Below, piece by piece: positions 33,358 to 41,574 of a stretch of 64,000 bases of DNA. A model generated the notes under the pieces. The model searched no databases. It saw nothing but the letters and a program-made list of their open reading frames with translations, and was not told where the DNA came from. The DNA is from VRUE01 sp963844395. GTDB taxonomy: Bacteria; Actinomycetota; Thermoleophilia; Solirubrobacterales; 70-9. The stretch is taken from NCBI GenBank assembly GCA_963844395.1, contig CAWJNX010000002.1, forward strand, positions 1,302,001-1,366,000, written 5' to 3'. Within the stretch, counting starts at the first letter, position 1, and each line of letters starts with the position of its first letter. Made by a program: the position numbers and the translations under genes.

Positions 33358-33732
33358 ATGAGAGCAGTGAAGAGGCTGGTCGCCCTTGGACTGATGGCGG
33401 CACTGTTCGCAAGCGCCACGCCCGCCTCGGCGGACGCCGCTGCCTTCCGTCATTACGTCGCCTGCGGCCTCTCTCAGAATGCGAAACCGTCGCACGTCTG
33501 CCAGAAGGGCAGGAAAAAGGGTGCCTTCTTCCGCAGCAACAAAGCGGACGTCTTCTACACCGTCTGCGTTCGGTTCCCGACCAAGAAGAACCTCTGCGCG
33601 CCCAAACAGAAAGCGGTGCAGGGGACGCTTTACGTGAACAAGATCAGCTCCAACATCCCCGGTGAGCACCGGGTCACCTGGTTCGTCAAAGGCAAACGGG
33701 TCGGCGCCTTCGATTTCCTCATCCCGGGCTGA
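33358..33732 (+). CDS. Small secreted protein, cysteine-containing
   Basis: A 124-residue protein with a clear signal peptide (hydrophobic run about 8-22, likely cleavage after ASA). The mature part has conserved-looking Cys (ACGLSQ, HVCQKG, TVCVRF, NLCAPK) and a beta-rich end. ATG 33358 is chosen for the GAAGGAGG element 9 nt upstream. Related secreted proteins of unknown role are common in Thermoleophilia. Its TGA is directly followed, in the same frame, by tsaB. Confidence 0.75.
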   Translation: MRAVKRLVALGLMAALFASATPASADAAAFRHYVACGLSQNAKPSHVCQKGRKKGAFFRSNKADVFYTVCVRFPTKKNLCAPKQKAVQGTLYVNKISSNIPGEHRVTWFVKGKRVGAFDFLIPG

Positions 33733-33735
33733 GAC

Positions 33736-34443
33736 CTGGCCCTGATCGGCTTCGACACCGCGACCGCCGACACCGCCGTCTGCGCCTGGCGCGACGGCGA
33801 GGTCCTCTACGAGTCGCTGCTCGGTCCCAGCGAGGAGGCGGGCCCTCTGCACAGCACGGCGCTGCTGGCGGAGATCGAGCGCGCCGCCGCCGCGGCGGGC
33901 GGTTGGGAGGCCGTGGAGCGGCTCGCGGTCGGTGCCGGCCCCGGCTCGTTCACCGGCCTGCGGGTCGCGATTGCGACGGCCCGAGCGCTGGGGCTGAGCC
34001 GTGGGCTGCCGGTGAGCGGAGTCTGCACGCTCGACTCGATCGGTCGTGCGATCGGCGAGGTCGCCGCGCGCTCGGCCGGGCTCGCCGTACTCGACGCGCG
34101 GCGCGGCGAGGTCTTCTCTGCCCTCTACGCGGCGAGTGGGGATCGGCTCTGGGGGCCGTTGGTCAGCTCCCCCGAGGAGCTGGCCGACCGGGTCACGGCG
34201 ATGGCGGCGCCCCCGCTGGCCGCCGGATCGGGCGCGGTACGCTTTCGTCAACAGTTGGCCAGTCGGGAAGTCGAGGTCCCGGAGGACGCCGACCCCGTGC
34301 ACCGGATCGCCGCGCGGCACATCTGTGCTCTGGCGGCGACTGGCCCGGGCGCCGCCGACTCCGATCCCCTCGCCCCGATCTACCTACGTCCCCCCGACGC
34401 GGAACGGTGGCGTGAGCGAGACTCTCTACAGAAATCCGGGTGA
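33736..34443 (+). CDS. tsaB: tRNA t6A protein TsaB, with no ATG/GTG/TTG at the expected start
   Basis: Partner of TsaD in t6A formation; about 235 residues with the ASKHA-like start IGFDTATADTAVCAW, GPGSFTGLRVAIATARALG and GVCTLDSIG. The conserved N-terminus lies downstream of the stop of the secreted protein in the same frame. The first usual start codon (GTG 33913) would remove 59 conserved residues. CTG 33736 fits the homologous start (MALIGFDT). Options: a CTG start, a sequence error, or read-through of the TGA at 33730. It overlaps rimI by 32 nt. Confidence 0.88.
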   Translation: MALIGFDTATADTAVCAWRDGEVLYESLLGPSEEAGPLHSTALLAEIERAAAAAGGWEAVERLAVGAGPGSFTGLRVAIATARALGLSRGLPVSGVCTLDSIGRAIGEVAARSAGLAVLDARRGEVFSALYAASGDRLWGPLVSSPEELADRVTAMAAPPLAAGSGAVRFRQQLASREVEVPEDADPVHRIAARHICALAATGPGAADSDPLAPIYLRPPDAERWRERDSLQKSG

Positions 34444-34876
34444 GGTGGGCGCCGAGGTCCGGCAGCTCGCCTACAGCGATCTGCCGGCGGTGATCTCGAT
34501 CGAGCGGCGTTCCTTCCCGGCGCCCTGGTCGCTGGCGATGTTCGTGCTCGAGCTCTCCAAGCCCTCGGGGATCTGCCTGGCCGCCACCGAGGCCGACGAG
34601 CTGCGCGGCTACCTGGTCTGCTCCCGTTACGACCGCGTCTGGCACCTGATGAACGTCGCCGTGGCGCCGGAGCGGCGGCGGCGCGGCATCGCCACCCGGC
34701 TGATCTCGCGGTTGATTGAGGAGGGCGGTGGCAAGCTGCCGTTCACGCTCGAGGTGCGGGTCTCCAACCGGGAGGCGATCTCGATGTACGAGAGCCTCGG
34801 CTTCCGCTCGGCCGGCGTCCGTCCCCGCTACTACCAGGACAACGGCGAGGACGCCCTGATCATGTGGCTGGACTGA
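34412..34876 (+). CDS. rimI: Ribosomal-protein-alanine N-acetyltransferase-like GNAT
   Basis: A 154-residue GNAT acetyltransferase. The acetyl-CoA-binding motif is VAVAPERRRRGIATRLI; YESLGFRSAGVRPRYY follows, and the MWLD ending is typical for RimI. It may acetylate the S18 N-terminus. Placed between tsaB and tsaD, the usual order. GTG 34412 start. Confidence 0.92.
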   Translation: MSETLYRNPGEVGAEVRQLAYSDLPAVISIERRSFPAPWSLAMFVLELSKPSGICLAATEADELRGYLVCSRYDRVWHLMNVAVAPERRRRGIATRLISRLIEEGGGKLPFTLEVRVSNREAISMYESLGFRSAGVRPRYYQDNGEDALIMWLD

Positions 34877-34883
34877 GTACCCC

Positions 34884-35891
34884 GTGATCCTCGCGATCGA
34901 GACCTCCTGCGACGACACCTGCGCTGCCGTTGTCGACGGGCCGCGCATCCTCTCCAGCCTGATCTCCTCGCAGGCCGCCGCCCACGAGCGCTTCGGCGGC
35001 GTCGTGCCGGAGGTCGCCTCGCGCCATCACCTCGAGCTGGCGGCGCCGGTCGTCGAGGCAGCGCTTGCCGAGGCGGATGTCTCGCTTGACGAGATCGAGG
35101 CTGTGGCGGTCACGGCCGGCCCCGGGCTGATCGGGGCGCTTCTCGTCGGCCTGAGCAGCGCCAAGGCGATCGCGGCGCCGCGACGGTTGCCGCTGATCCC
35201 GGTTGACCACCTGCAGGGACATGTCGCGGCCAACTTCCTCGAGCCGGAGCCGCTCGAGCCGCCCTTCGTCTGCCTGGTCGCGAGCGGCGGCCATACCTTG
35301 CTGGCGGGGGTGCGCGACCACACGGGCCACGAGGTCCTGGGGCAGACGCTCGACGACGCGGCCGGCGAGGCCTTCGACAAGGTCGCCCGCATGCTTGGGC
35401 TCGGCTATCCGGGCGGGCCGGCGTTGGAGCGGCTGGCGGCGGAGGGCAATTCCGAGGCGTTTGACCTTCCGGTTGCGATGAGCCGCGACCCCGGCCTCGA
35501 CTTCAGCTTCAGCGGCCTGAAGACGGCGCTCGTCTATCTCTGCCGCGATCTCGGCTCCGAGGGGGTCCAGGAGCGCCGCGCCGACCTTGCTGCGAGCTTC
35601 CAAGCTGCAGTGGTGGGACAACTGATCGCGAAGCTGAAGCGAGCGCTGGCGAAGGGCGATTGGGAGGCCGTAGCCCTGGGCGGCGGCGTCGCCGCCAACG
35701 GCCCGCTGCGGAAGGCGGTGGCGGCGCTATGCGAGGAGCGCGGCGTGCGGCTGAAGCTGGTCCCGCTGCCCCTCTGCACCGACAACGCGGCGATGATCGG
35801 CTCCGCCGCCCGCTTCGCCCCGCGGCTGCCCTACCCGGACTACCTCTCCTACGACGCCTTCCCCAGCCGCCGGCCTCCGGTCCCCGCGTGA
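34884..35891 (+). CDS. tsaD: tRNA t6A threonylcarbamoyltransferase TsaD
   Basis: Catalytic subunit of t6A formation, 335 residues. It begins ILAIETSCDDTCAAVV and has the metal motif DHLQGHVAANF, GGHTLLAG, the ATP-binding DDAAGEAFDKVARMLGLGYPGGP and GGGVAANGPLR. GTG start 7 nt after rimI; the stop overlaps the glutaredoxin start (GTGA). Confidence 0.97.
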   Translation: MILAIETSCDDTCAAVVDGPRILSSLISSQAAAHERFGGVVPEVASRHHLELAAPVVEAALAEADVSLDEIEAVAVTAGPGLIGALLVGLSSAKAIAAPRRLPLIPVDHLQGHVAANFLEPEPLEPPFVCLVASGGHTLLAGVRDHTGHEVLGQTLDDAAGEAFDKVARMLGLGYPGGPALERLAAEGNSEAFDLPVAMSRDPGLDFSFSGLKTALVYLCRDLGSEGVQERRADLAASFQAAVVGQLIAKLKRALAKGDWEAVALGGGVAANGPLRKAVAALCEERGVRLKLVPLPLCTDNAAMIGSAARFAPRLPYPDYLSYDAFPSRRPPVPA

Positions 35892-36163
35892 GCGAGGTGC
35901 TCGTCTACTCGCGGCCGGGCTGCCACCTCTGCGAGGAGGCACTGGAGGCGATCGTCGCCCTGCGCTCCGAGGGGTACCGATTCGAGCTGCGCGAGGTCGA
36001 CATCGAGAGCGACGAGCTGCTGCTGCGGCGGATGCTCGAGCGCATCCCCGTCGTCGAGCTGGACGGCGAGCTGGTCTCGGAGCTGGTCCTCGACGAGGCC
36101 GGCCTCCGCGCGCGGCTCGATACTGTGGGGGCCGATGATCGAGCAGGCGGTCGACGAGCGTGA
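35888..36163 (+). CDS. Glutaredoxin-like protein
   Basis: A 91-residue thioredoxin-fold protein. It has the CxxC active site CHLC (Cys12 and Cys15) after VLVYSRPG, ELREVDIESDELLLRR, and the cis-Pro loop ERIPVVELDGELV. The DUF836 type is common next to rex in Actinobacteria. It overlaps rex by 29 nt. Confidence 0.88.
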   Translation: MSEVLVYSRPGCHLCEEALEAIVALRSEGYRFELREVDIESDELLLRRMLERIPVVELDGELVSELVLDEAGLRARLDTVGADDRAGGRRA

Positions 36164-36806
36164 GGTGTCCGACGGGCTGATCGCCGAGGGCGAGCGGCTG
36201 TCGCTCGGCGTGGCGGCGCGCCTCTCGCGCTACCTGCAGGTGCTCACGCAGGCCCGCAAGATGGGCCGCGACACGATCTCCTCGCAGGAACTCTCCGACT
36301 ACACCCACATCAACCCGACCCAGATTCGCCGCGACCTCTCCGGTTTCGGCAAGTTCGGCAAGCGCGGGGTCGGCTACAACGTCGACTCGCTGGTCGCCGA
36401 GATTCGCAAGATCCTCCGCACCTCGGGCCAGCACAACATCGCCCTCTTCGGCGCCGGCAATCTCGGCCAGGCGATCGCCAGCTCCGACATCTTCGCCGAC
36501 CACGGTTTCCAGGTCGTCGCCATGTTCGACATCGACCCCGAGGTGGTCGGCACAGAGGTCGGCAGCCTGCAGGTGCGCGACTTCGGTGAGCTGGAGGCGG
36601 TCGTCGGCGACCAGGAGATCGTCGTCGGCGTGCTCGCCGTGCCCGCCGCCGCCGCGCAGGCCGTCGCCGACCGCCTCGTCGAGGCCGGCGTGAAGATCAT
36701 CTTCAACTACTCCGAGCAGCTCCTCCAAGTGCCGCCGGAGGTGACCGTCCACACCTCGAGCCCCGCGGTCGACCTCCTCTACGCGCTCTACTTCTACCTG
36801 ACCTGA
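36135..36806 (+). CDS. rex: Redox-sensing transcriptional repressor Rex
   Basis: Senses the NADH/NAD+ ratio and represses respiratory and fermentation genes. It has 223 residues. The winged helix includes SRYLQVL, ISSQELSDYTHINPTQIRRDLSGFGKFGKRGVGY; the Rossmann domain includes NIALFGAGNLGQAI and MFDIDPEVVG. The operon with a glutaredoxin gene is logical. Confidence 0.96.
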   Translation: MIEQAVDEREVSDGLIAEGERLSLGVAARLSRYLQVLTQARKMGRDTISSQELSDYTHINPTQIRRDLSGFGKFGKRGVGYNVDSLVAEIRKILRTSGQHNIALFGAGNLGQAIASSDIFADHGFQVVAMFDIDPEVVGTEVGSLQVRDFGELEAVVGDQEIVVGVLAVPAAAAQAVADRLVEAGVKIIFNYSEQLLQVPPEVTVHTSSPAVDLLYALYFYLT

Positions 36807-36811
36807 TCCCC

Positions 36812-37969
36812 TTGTCACTGGACCTCGACCTCGCCAGGGAGCGATTCGAGAACTCCACCGATTTCACGATCGGCCTGGAGGAGGAGTTCGCGATCCTCGA
36901 CCCGGCGACGCTGGAGCTGGAGCACCGCTTCGAGGACGTCAACGCGGCCTGCCAGAAGGACGACCTGCTGGCCGAGTCGGCAGCCGGCGAGCTGATCGCC
37001 TCCGAGATCGAGATCCGCTCAGGACGGTCCCCCGACTTCGCCGCCGCGGTCGAGGCGCAGCGCGAGCGCCGTACGCGGCTCTTCGCGCTGGTCGAAGGGA
37101 TGGGCCTGGCGTTGGGCGCGACCGGAACCCATCCCTGGGCCGACTACCTCGACCAGCGGATCATCGACACGCCGCACTACAACCGGCTCAGGCGCGAACT
37201 CGGCTGGGTCGCGCAGCGCAACAACACCTGGAGCCTCCACGTGCACATGGGGGTGCGCGGCGCCGATCGCGCGATCGCGGTCTGCGACTGGATGCGCGAG
37301 TTGCTGCCTCTGCTGCTGGCGGCGTCCGCCAACTCGCCCTTCCTCGACCGTCACGACACCGGCCTGCACACGGTGCGCACCGAGATCTTCACCCGCACCT
37401 TCCCGCGTTGCGGGATCCCCAGCCCGTTCGGCGACTGGGGCCGCTACGCCGAGTTCGTCGGCTTGCTGGAGCGGACCGGCAGCGTGGTCGAGTCGACGCA
37501 GCTGTGGTGGAGCGTCCGTCCCCACCACCAGTTCGGGACGGTCGAGGTGCGGATCTGCGACGCGCAGACGCGCGGCGACGAGTCCTTCGGCCTGGCCGGC
37601 CTGATCGCCGCCTGCATCGCCCAGACCGCGCTCGACTACGACGAGCGCGGTTACGACGGTGCCGGCGCGCCGCTGCAGGACCGCGAAATCGACGAGAACC
37701 TATGGCGGGCGATCCGCCACGGAATGGGCGGCAAGGTGATCGACTTCCGGCGCGGGGTGGAGGTCGAGGCCCGCGAGGCCCTCGAGGGTCTGATGGCCTG
37801 GACCGGCCCCGCCCGTGCTCAGCTCGGCATCGAGGCGAAGCTGCCGGGGCGCAACGGGGCGCAGCGGGCGCGCGAGGCGCTCGACGCGGGCATCTCGATC
37901 GAGGACATCTACAGGGACGCCGTCGCCGAGACGCGGCGCACCTATACCGCCGCAAAACAGACTGCATAG
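36812..37969 (+). CDS. Carboxylate-amine ligase, YbdK (GCS2) type
   Basis: A 385-residue glutamate-cysteine ligase-like enzyme: FTIGLEEEFAILDP, ESAAGELIASEIEIRSG, THPWADY, WSLHVHMGVRGADRAI and VRPHHQFGTVEVRICDAQT. Members show weak gamma-glutamylcysteine ligase activity; the true acceptor is unknown. TTG 36812 start, 5 nt after rex. Confidence 0.9.
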   Translation: MSLDLDLARERFENSTDFTIGLEEEFAILDPATLELEHRFEDVNAACQKDDLLAESAAGELIASEIEIRSGRSPDFAAAVEAQRERRTRLFALVEGMGLALGATGTHPWADYLDQRIIDTPHYNRLRRELGWVAQRNNTWSLHVHMGVRGADRAIAVCDWMRELLPLLLAASANSPFLDRHDTGLHTVRTEIFTRTFPRCGIPSPFGDWGRYAEFVGLLERTGSVVESTQLWWSVRPHHQFGTVEVRICDAQTRGDESFGLAGLIAACIAQTALDYDERGYDGAGAPLQDREIDENLWRAIRHGMGGKVIDFRRGVEVEAREALEGLMAWTGPARAQLGIEAKLPGRNGAQRAREALDAGISIEDIYRDAVAETRRTYTAAKQTA

Positions 37970-37978
37970 CGTCGCCCA

Positions 37979-38028
37979 GACGTGCCGCAGCTTAGGTACC
38001 CATATCGTCCTCTAAGCGGCGGCACGTC
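37979..38028. repeat. Near-perfect 17-bp palindrome after the YbdK-type gene
   Basis: Arms 37979-37995 and 38012-38028 with one mismatch and a 16-nt loop, starting 9 nt after the stop. A U-less terminator for the rex cluster is the likely role. Confidence 0.7.
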
Positions 38029-38107
38029 CCGAAATCGGCCTCAGAACGCAGTATCCGCGGCCCCATATAGACTCCCGCGCCGCTAAAGCCAGCCGGAGGA
38101 ACCGAAC

Positions 38108-40198
38108 TTGACTGATTTCTTGACCGATTACGGAGTTGTCGTTGCGCTTGTCTGCGCCGGGGCAGCGGTTGTATATGGACTTTTGATCACCCAGCGCCTG
38201 CTCGCGAAGTCGCCGGGCAACGAGCGCATGCAGGAGATCTCGGGTGCCGTCCAGGAGGGCGCCAGCGCCTATCTGCGGCGCCAGTACGCGATCATCGCCG
38301 TCGTCGCGGTGCCGCTCGCGATCCTGCTTTGGATCGTGCAGGGCGACGTGCTGCCGGCGATCGGCTTTGTGATCGGCGGACTCCTCTCCGGCGCCACCGG
38401 GTTCATCGGCATGAACCTCTCGGTGCGCGCCAACGCCCGCGTCGCCGAGGCCGCGCGCGGCGGGGTGCCACCGGCGCTCGACGTCGCCTTCAAGGGCGGC
38501 TCGGTCACGGGCCTGCTCGTCGTCGGCCTGGCGCTGCTCGGGGTGGCCGGCTACTACGGCGTCCTCGTCCTCACCGACCACACCGACAAGGAGGCCGTCG
38601 ACGCGCTGATCGGCCTCGGCTTCGGCGGCTCGCTGATCTCGGTCTTCGCTCGTTTGGGCGGTGGCATCTTCACCAAGGCCGCCGACGTCGGCGCCGACCT
38701 GGTTGGCAAGGTCGAGGCGGGGATCCCGGAGGACGATCCGCGCAACCCGGCAGTGATCGCCGACAACGTCGGCGACAACGTCGGCGACTGCGCCGGCATG
38801 GCCGCCGACCTGTTCGAGACCTACGCGGTCACCTCGGTCGCCGTGATGCTGCTCGGCGTGCTGACCTTTACCGGAGCGGGCGGCGACTACATCCGCGAGG
38901 TAGCGATCTTCCCGCTGGTGATCGGTGGGGCCGCGATCCTCGCCTCGATCGTCGGGGCGCTCGCGGTGCGGACCAAATCCGACCGGGTCGAGGGGGCCCT
39001 GTACCAGGGGCTGATCGTCTCGGGGATCCTCTCGATCGCCGCCTTCTACCCGATCACGGAGTGGCTGATGAGCGACGCGGTGCAGTTCGGCCTCGCCGCC
39101 GCGGCCGATGCGGTCACCGTCACCGACCTCTGGCTCTGCGCCGTGATCGGCGTTGCCGTCACCGCCTTCCTCTTCGTCATTACCGACTACTACACCTCGA
39201 CCCGCCGTCGCCCGGTGAGGACGATCGCCAAGGCGTCGGAGACCGGCCACGCGACCAACATCATCCAGGGCCTGGCGCAGGGCTTCCAGTCGACCGCCGC
39301 GCCAGCTCTGGTACTCGCGCTGGCGATCCTCGCCGCCAACGAGCTGGCGGGCATCTACGGGATCGGCGTCGCGGTGATGGCGCAGCTCTCGCTGACCGGC
39401 CTGATCGTCGCGATGGACGCCTTCGGGCCGATCACCGACAACGCGGGGGGCATCGCCGAGATGGCCGACCTGCCCGAGGACGTCCGCAACGTCACCGACC
39501 CGCTCGACGCGGTCGGCAACACGACCAAGGCGGTAACCAAGGGTTACGCGATCGGATCCGCGGCTCTCGCTGCGCTCGTCCTGTTCGCCGCTTTCAAGAG
39601 CGAGCTGGCCGACGAGGCGCCTGCCGGCTTCGACCTCAACAGCCTCTTCAACCTCTCCAGCCCGGAGGTGCTAATCGGGCTGATCATCGGCGGCATGATG
39701 GTCTACCTGTTCGCGGCGCTTGCGATCGAGGCTGTCGGTCGCGCCGGCGGCCAGGTGGTCGAACAGGTCCGCCAGCAGTTCCGCGACCACCCCGGGATCA
39801 TGGCGGGGACCGAAAAGCCCGAGTACGGCAAAACGGTCAGCATCGTCACCCTGGCGGCTCAGAAGGAGATGATTCTTCCGTCGCTGATCCCGATCGCGGT
39901 TCCGGTCGTCGTCGGCCTGCTCAGCGTCGACGCGCTCGGCGGCCTGCTGATCGGCGTGATCGTGGTCGGCCTCTTCGCGGCGATCTCGATGACCGCCGGC
40001 GGCGGCGCCTGGGACAACGCCAAGAAGCTGATCGAGGACGGCGCCTACGGCGGCAAGGGCTCCGAGGCCCACGCCGCCTCGGTGACCGGCGACACGGTCG
40101 GCGATCCCTACAAGGACACCGCCGGGCCGGCTATCAACCCGATGATCAAGGTGGCCAACATCGTTGCGATCCTGATCATCCCGATCGTTCACTTCTAG
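38108..40198 (+). CDS. hppA: Membrane H+-translocating pyrophosphatase
   Basis: Pumps protons using PPi hydrolysis, recovering energy from biosynthetic PPi. It has 696 residues with about 16 membrane helices. Catalytic loops include GGGIFTKAADVGADLVGKVE, DDPRNPAVIADNVGDNVGD and the C-terminal GDTVGDPYKDTAGPAINP. Lys474 in GNTTKAVTKGYAIGSAAL marks the K+-independent class. TTG 38108 is chosen because a Shine-Dalgarno (GGAGGA) lies 7 nt upstream, with TAGACT at 38068-38073 as probable -10. Confidence 0.97.
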   Translation: MTDFLTDYGVVVALVCAGAAVVYGLLITQRLLAKSPGNERMQEISGAVQEGASAYLRRQYAIIAVVAVPLAILLWIVQGDVLPAIGFVIGGLLSGATGFIGMNLSVRANARVAEAARGGVPPALDVAFKGGSVTGLLVVGLALLGVAGYYGVLVLTDHTDKEAVDALIGLGFGGSLISVFARLGGGIFTKAADVGADLVGKVEAGIPEDDPRNPAVIADNVGDNVGDCAGMAADLFETYAVTSVAVMLLGVLTFTGAGGDYIREVAIFPLVIGGAAILASIVGALAVRTKSDRVEGALYQGLIVSGILSIAAFYPITEWLMSDAVQFGLAAAADAVTVTDLWLCAVIGVAVTAFLFVITDYYTSTRRRPVRTIAKASETGHATNIIQGLAQGFQSTAAPALVLALAILAANELAGIYGIGVAVMAQLSLTGLIVAMDAFGPITDNAGGIAEMADLPEDVRNVTDPLDAVGNTTKAVTKGYAIGSAALAALVLFAAFKSELADEAPAGFDLNSLFNLSSPEVLIGLIIGGMMVYLFAALAIEAVGRAGGQVVEQVRQQFRDHPGIMAGTEKPEYGKTVSIVTLAAQKEMILPSLIPIAVPVVVGLLSVDALGGLLIGVIVVGLFAAISMTAGGGAWDNAKKLIEDGAYGGKGSEAHAASVTGDTVGDPYKDTAGPAINPMIKVANIVAILIIPIVHF

Positions 40199-40212
40199 TA
40201 CTCGAAGCGTGG

Positions 40213-40333
40213 GGGAGGGGCGGGGTGCCCCTCCCGCTTGCTGGGTTTTTCGCCCGCGCGTTTCAGGCTGACCGTGGAGGTGCTGGGCGAAAAACAGGAC
40301 GCCGCTGCGCGGGAGGGGCACCCCGCCCCTCCC
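40213..40333. repeat. Large nested palindrome downstream of hppA
   Basis: Outer arms 40213-40237 and 40309-40333 pair perfectly over 25 bp. Inside is a second inverted repeat (GTTTTTCGCCC with GGGCGAAAAAC). The outer end (GGGAGGGGCGGGG) resembles the ends of the 101-bp repeat at 6724-6824, though the interiors differ. Confidence 0.85.
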
Positions 40334-40356
40334 TCGTCAGACCCGTGGGTGCGGAG

Positions 40357-40399
40357 GCGTTCGTCCTTTGTGCCGGTATGCGGTACAAAGGACGAACGC
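40357..40399. repeat. Second palindrome upstream of the hydroxyacid oxidase gene
   Basis: Arms 40357-40374 and 40382-40399 (18 bp, one mismatch) around a 7-nt loop, ending 40 nt before the -10 of the next gene. It could be an operator or a second terminator. Confidence 0.75.
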
Positions 40400-40439
40400 A
40401 CCAAGGGTTTGCGGACGGCGCCTCTTGTGGCATAGCGGC

Positions 40440-40445
40440 TAGGGT
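40440..40445 (+). promoter_or_regulatory. -10 element (TAGGGT) for the hydroxyacid oxidase
   Basis: TAGGGT ends 10 nt before GTG 40456. Confidence 0.4.
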
Positions 40446-40455
40446 CCGCGCCGCT

Positions 40456-41547
40456 GTGAGCGATGAGCCCATCAACGTTGGTGACTTCGAGCGGGCAGCG
40501 GCGGAGAAGCTGGAGCCGGGAGTGCTTGGGTATTTCGCCGGTGGTGCTGGCGACGAGGTGACGCTGCGGGAGAACGTTGCTGCTTGGGGGCGGTGGCGGT
40601 TGCGGCCTCGGATGCTGGCCGGCTTGAGCGAGTGGGGGACTGGGGCGGAGGTGCTGGGGGCGGAGGTCTCTATGCCGATCCTGGTCGCGCCTGTCGCCTA
40701 TCAGCGGCTGGTTGATCCGGAGGGGGAGGTGGCGATGGCGCGGGCCGCTGCGGCGGCTGGGACCGTTATGTGCCTCTCAACTCTGGCGACGAGTAGGCCG
40801 CGGGACGTGGCGGCCGGGGCGCCCGGCGGGCGGCGCTGGTTCCAGCTCTACTGCTTCAAGGACGACGGCATCACCCGGGCGTTGATGGATGAGGCGGTCG
40901 ATTCGGGCTTCGAGGCGATCGTGATCACGGTCGACGCGCCGCGTGGCGGCAACCGGGAGCGCGACCTGCGAACTGGTTTCAAGATCCCCGAGGGGCTCGG
41001 CGTGCCGAGCGTCGAAGCCGCGCTCGGCTCCGAGCGGGCGGTGACGATCGAGGAGACGTTCGCGCTGATGGAACCGGCGCTGAGCTGGTCGCGCCTCGAG
41101 GACCTCGCCTCAGAATGCGACGGGCCGGTGCTTGTCAAGGGGGTGTTGACCGATCGCGACGCGGCGCTCGCGGTCGAGCACGGCGCAGCCGGGGTCGTCG
41201 TGTCCAATCACGGCGGCCGCCAGCTCGACCGTGTGCCGGCCACTGGTGACGCGTTGCTGGAGGTTGTCGACGCGGTCGAAGGGCGCGGGGCCGTCCTGGT
41301 CGACGGTGGCATCCGGCGCGGCATCGATGTTGTCACCGCCCTGGCGCTCGGGGCCGACGCCGTCCTGGTCGGCCGTCCGGTCCTCTGGGGCCTCGCCGTC
41401 GGCGGCGAGGAGGGGGCGCGGCGGGTGTTGGAGCTGCTCCGCCACGAACTGGAGCTGGCGCTCAGCCTCTGCGGCTGCGCCGCCCCGTCGGAGCTGACCC
41501 GCGAGTACTTGCAGCGGGCACCGGTGCCGTCCCTATATTCGGGCTAG
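40456..41547 (+). CDS. FMN-dependent alpha-hydroxy-acid dehydrogenase/oxidase
   Basis: A 363-residue (beta/alpha)8 flavoenzyme of the lactate oxidase / glycolate oxidase / L-lactate dehydrogenase group. It shows PILVAPVAYQRL, LSTLATS, WFQLYCFKD, VITVDAPRGGNRERDLR, VKGVLTDRDA, catalytic His252 in SNHGGRQLD, VLVDGGIRRGIDV and LGADAVLVGRPVLW. The exact 2-hydroxy acid cannot be read. Start GTG 40456. Confidence 0.93.
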   Translation: MSDEPINVGDFERAAAEKLEPGVLGYFAGGAGDEVTLRENVAAWGRWRLRPRMLAGLSEWGTGAEVLGAEVSMPILVAPVAYQRLVDPEGEVAMARAAAAAGTVMCLSTLATSRPRDVAAGAPGGRRWFQLYCFKDDGITRALMDEAVDSGFEAIVITVDAPRGGNRERDLRTGFKIPEGLGVPSVEAALGSERAVTIEETFALMEPALSWSRLEDLASECDGPVLVKGVLTDRDAALAVEHGAAGVVVSNHGGRQLDRVPATGDALLEVVDAVEGRGAVLVDGGIRRGIDVVTALALGADAVLVGRPVLWGLAVGGEEGARRVLELLRHELELALSLCGCAAPSELTREYLQRAPVPSLYSG

Positions 41548-41574
41548 ATGGACCCTTCGACGGTGACCGGGTAG
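41548..41574 (+). CDS. Eight-residue leaderless upstream ORF abutting the APC permease
   Basis: ATG 41548 follows directly on the TAG of the previous gene and encodes MDPSTVTG, ending TAG 41572-41574 immediately before the permease ATG at 41575. TATATT at 41534-41539 ends 8 nt before this ATG, so a leaderless transcript would start here. Same layout as before udg and thrC. Confidence 0.4.
   Translation: MDPSTVTG

Noticed and set aside
40199..40400. CRISPR array
   Set aside because: The repeats are inverted, not direct, and no spacer periodicity is present here or elsewhere in the window.
38329..41547. A 1072-codon open frame spanning hppA and the hydroxyacid oxidase
   Set aside because: Its first two thirds is an out-of-frame reading of hppA with shadow composition (Arg/Gly-rich, no motifs); only the part from GTG 40456 is a real protein.
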